Shown here: piece by piece, positions 61,818 to 64,000 of the stretch | Position numbering within the stretch: the first letter of the stretch is position 1 | Layout of the letters: each line of letters opens with the position of its first letter | NCBI GenBank assembly: GCA_025917655.1 | Contig: CP084618.1 | Span: 1,116,001-1,180,000, forward strand | Direction of reading: 5' to 3' | Length of the DNA stretch: 64,000 nt | From: Chlorella sorokiniana | Taxonomy: Eukaryota; Chlorophyta; Trebouxiophyceae; Chlorellales; Chlorellaceae | The notes under the pieces: model-generated | Databases searched by the model: none | Seen by the model: only the letters and a program-made list of their open reading frames with translations | What the model was told of the DNA's origin: nothing | Translations under genes and position numbers: made by a program

Positions 61818-62930
61818 TTGCTGCTGTGGCGCTGGCAGTGCGACCAAATACTTTCTTATCTGTGCTGGCAGATCGTCGGTGTGGCCCCCTTTATCAATAC
61901 ATGTCAATGAGTAACGCTATGTTTGATACCATTTCCATGCAGCAGATATGCACAGAGCAGCCCTCACACGGCGGACGCCCGTTCACTGTGCATGATTTTG
62001 GGTTTGCAGCGGTGCGCGCCACGGCGGCGGGCTGCCTAACAAGAAGCCCAGGCGAGGCGGACAGCTTTGCTGCAAGCTTTGAGTGCGGGAACCAGGAAAC
62101 CACACCCCCAGTTGCAGCTGCCACAGACCTGCCGTGTGCAATGCGCGTAGCAGAACAGCAATGGAAGGCATGACGGCAATGCACAGAATAATAGTGCTTG
62201 ATTCATTCTTCGTTGACCTGCCTTCCATCTGTACTTTTGTGTCGGACTTGCGCTGCGCGCTGCCGACTTCCTTTCCCCCTGGCCTTATGCGCCGTCGCTG
62301 TGTTTCTGACGAGTTCACTTGGAGCTCATTCCTGTTCGGCCTTTCCAGCAATCCTGGTGCTCTGCTGAGCCCACACTGTGCAGCGCTGTGTAAGGCCCCC
62401 TCTTACAGCTCCCCAGCGTCGTCAAGGCCGGTGTGTGTACACATTTGCTCCTGTGTGCTGACTGCAGCATGCTGCGCAGCTGCGCAGCTGCGCAGCTGCG
62501 TCAACTCACTTCTGACTGACAGATTGGTTCCGTTGCAGTGCGGGTGAAGCTTGCTGGCTGGTGCCATTGCGGCAGGCGGCTGCAGGCGCCAGTGGCTGGC
62601 CCTAGCAAACTATGAATGATGCAGGTGGCGTATTGGCTGCAAGGCCAACCTTCTTCAGGCAGAAATGACAGCCTGATCACATTCCCAACGGCAGTGGGCT
62701 TGGCATTTTGCGTCGCTGCTGCACCGTTGATTGTATGTCCACTTGTCTGCACCAGCACCTTGTCGCGTGTGTTTGGTGGCGAGAGAAGTTGCATCAGTGC
62801 CCAGAGCAGTGCACAATGAAGATACAGTGGCGGAGGAGCAAAACAACTTGGATGGGCTGCTTGGCGCAGGTGTCGCTCCCGCCCGTCGTGGGAGGCATGC
62901 GGGGCCAGCACCATCTAGCGCGGGCGTGCC
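61818..62930. other. Convergent intergenic region, CX9C gene (+) and PDHA (-)
   Basis: About 1.1 kb with no supported gene. It includes a short palindromic tandem repeat at 62471-62500. ORFs on both strands here are short and unsupported. Confidence 0.5.
62471..62500. repeat. Palindromic 8-bp tandem repeat (GCTGCGCA)n
   Basis: Three full units plus GCTGCG. Each junction CGCAGCTGCG is self-complementary, so the block can fold in several registers. Confidence 0.8.
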
Positions 62931-63876
62931 TCAGGCCGCCAGCGTCTCCATGTGGGTGCTGTCGATGCCACGCAGCTGCATGCCCAGCGGGGCTGCAGCA
63001 AGGCAGGCAGGAAGCGGGGCAGTGGCAGGTGTTGGGCAGCGCCAGCAGGGTACATCGACGTGCATTGCTGACAGGGCAGGGCTGGCGGGGCAGGGCGGGG
63101 CAGCACCCCGCCAAACCTTGCCGCAACGCGCAGTGGTTGCTCCCTTGCTTGCTCACCCTTGTAGATGTTGGTCCACAGCGCTTGGGGCTCCGGGTGGGGG
63201 CGGTCTTGGAGGCGGCGATGGCGGCATCAATCTCCGCCTTCACCTCCTGCATGGGGAGAGCATGGGAGGAGGGCAGGGCGCAGACAAAGTCGGGTGATAG
63301 GTGATGGGTTCGGGCGCCGTGGGGGGACGGCTGTGCGTGATGTAGCCGGGCAGGAAGGGTTCGTCTGCCCGGCAAGCAGCATTGCCGCACTGCCAGCTTC
63401 TGCCCACCTTCTCGATGCCCTTGATCGTCGATGCCTCCGCCAGGCCGTTGTCCAGCAGCAGCTTCCTGCGGTACGGCACGGCACACCGTGCACGGGTTGA
63501 CCATGCAGCTTCACCGCTGGGTTCCATCCCGGCAGCGGCAGGCGGGAGCCCTGGATGCACAGCCGAGCCTGGTGGCCCGGCCCAGAGTGCCCTGCCACAC
63601 CAGCACGCCACCTCGCCTGCCTCCCACCCCGATCCCCTCTCAGGTGACGGCCTCGCCGTGGGAACCCACCAGCCCTGTGTCTGCCCTGGGCTCGCGCTCC
63701 GCACAGGCATCCCTGGCCATGAAGCCACGCCGGTGTGACCCCTCACCTCACGTGCTCCACGGGGTCTCGCTGCTGGCGGATGGAGCTGATCTCGTCCCGC
63801 GTGCGGTACGTGCTGCCAGGGTCGCTCATGGAGTGGCCGTGGTAGCGGTATGTGTCCATCTCCAGGACGATGGGCC
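62931..63876 (-). CDS. PDHA: Pyruvate dehydrogenase E1 component subunit alpha, C-terminal part
   Basis: Thiamine-diphosphate-dependent decarboxylase subunit of the mitochondrial pyruvate dehydrogenase complex; the rest of the gene lies beyond the window's right end. Exons: 63876-63747 ([40 protein letters not shown]), 63465-63408 ([19 protein letters not shown]), 63246-63157 ([17 protein letters not shown]..., [12 protein letters not shown]) and 62992-62931 ([20 protein letters not shown]-stop). [10 protein letters not shown] contains the serine that PDH kinase phosphorylates in the animal enzyme (site 1). The site 2 position is Thr in STYRTR, as in plants. A C is missing in the run at 63196-63200, between KTAP and PEPQ. 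The mitochondrial rather than plastid form is favoured by the STYRTRDEI context. Confidence 0.88.
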
Positions 63877-64000
63877 CTGCAGTACAGCAGCGGTACATCA
63901 GTGCAGCTGTCACACACTGTAGGGGAGAGTCGCAGCAGGCAGCTGCCAGAAGTTGGCTGTCACAGCGTGTGGCAAGGGGCGGCCAACGCGGGGCCGCCAG
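63877..64000. other. Intron and upstream sequence of PDHA at the window edge
   Basis: On the - strand a CTGCAG acceptor ends at 63877. The remaining 120 bases to the window end look intronic; no exon could be read. Confidence 0.5.

Noticed and set aside
61537-61914. Alternative in-phase reading of the last CX9C exon (ending near 61914)
   Set aside because: It joins in phase with exon 2 but gives an Ala/Cys-rich low-complexity tail and destroys the second CX9C motif. The other frame is preferred despite the phase conflict.

Overview
This window looks like nuclear DNA from a GC-rich unicellular green alga, probably a chlorellalean/trebouxiophyte such as Chlorella or Micractinium; the genus is an inference from style, not from a marker. 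Reasons: very high GC, many short GT-AG introns, GT/CA and G/C homopolymer tracts inside introns, TGTAA motifs just after several stop codons (the green-algal polyadenylation signal), and plant-type homologues (chloroplast FTSHi, plastid L29, NERD1) beside general eukaryotic ones (importin-5, USP22/Ubp8, CDKL kinase, pyruvate dehydrogenase E1-alpha).

Layout. 0.2-6.9 kb: C-terminal half of an importin-5-type karyopherin (+). 7.4-10.1 kb: ZIP metal transporter with a His-rich N-terminus (+). 10.5-22.4 kb: tandem array of three related secreted proline-rich protein genes (A, B, C; all -), with degraded ZIP fragments between A/B and between B/C, so the duplicated unit appears to have been [ZIP(+), PRP(-)]. 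C is the readable copy; A and B are frame-disrupted. 23.3-25.6 kb: PAQR/hemolysin-III-like membrane protein (+). 26.2-33.4 kb: NERD1-type FG-GAP membrane protein (+). 33.6-34.1 kb: small Cys/His-rich protein (-). 34.8-43.7 kb: FTSHi, a chloroplast FtsH-like ATPase that has lost its protease zinc site (-). 44.1-45.3 kb: plastid ribosomal protein L29 (+), divergent from FTSHi. 46.5-48.9 kb: dispersed fourth member of the proline-rich family (D, -). 51.3-54.7 kb: CDKL-type kinase (-). 55.2-60.7 kb: USP22/Ubp8-type SAGA deubiquitinase (+) with a pure 36-unit CAG tract. 61.2-61.8 kb: small twin-CX9C protein (+). 62.9-64.0 kb: C-terminal part of pyruvate dehydrogenase E1-alpha (-), running off the window.

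Most genes are unrelated housekeeping functions and share no evident pathway. Two links stand out: FTSHi and L29 are both predicted chloroplast proteins sharing one 460 bp intergenic region, and the ZIP/proline-rich array is a locally amplified module. A general caution: at least seven conserved genes carry single-base frame breaks, nearly all at runs of 3-5 G or C, which points to assembly indels rather than mass pseudogenisation. Gene models were assembled by hand from splice motifs and family knowledge; exon edges are proposals. No tRNA, rRNA, transposon or CRISPR array was recognised.
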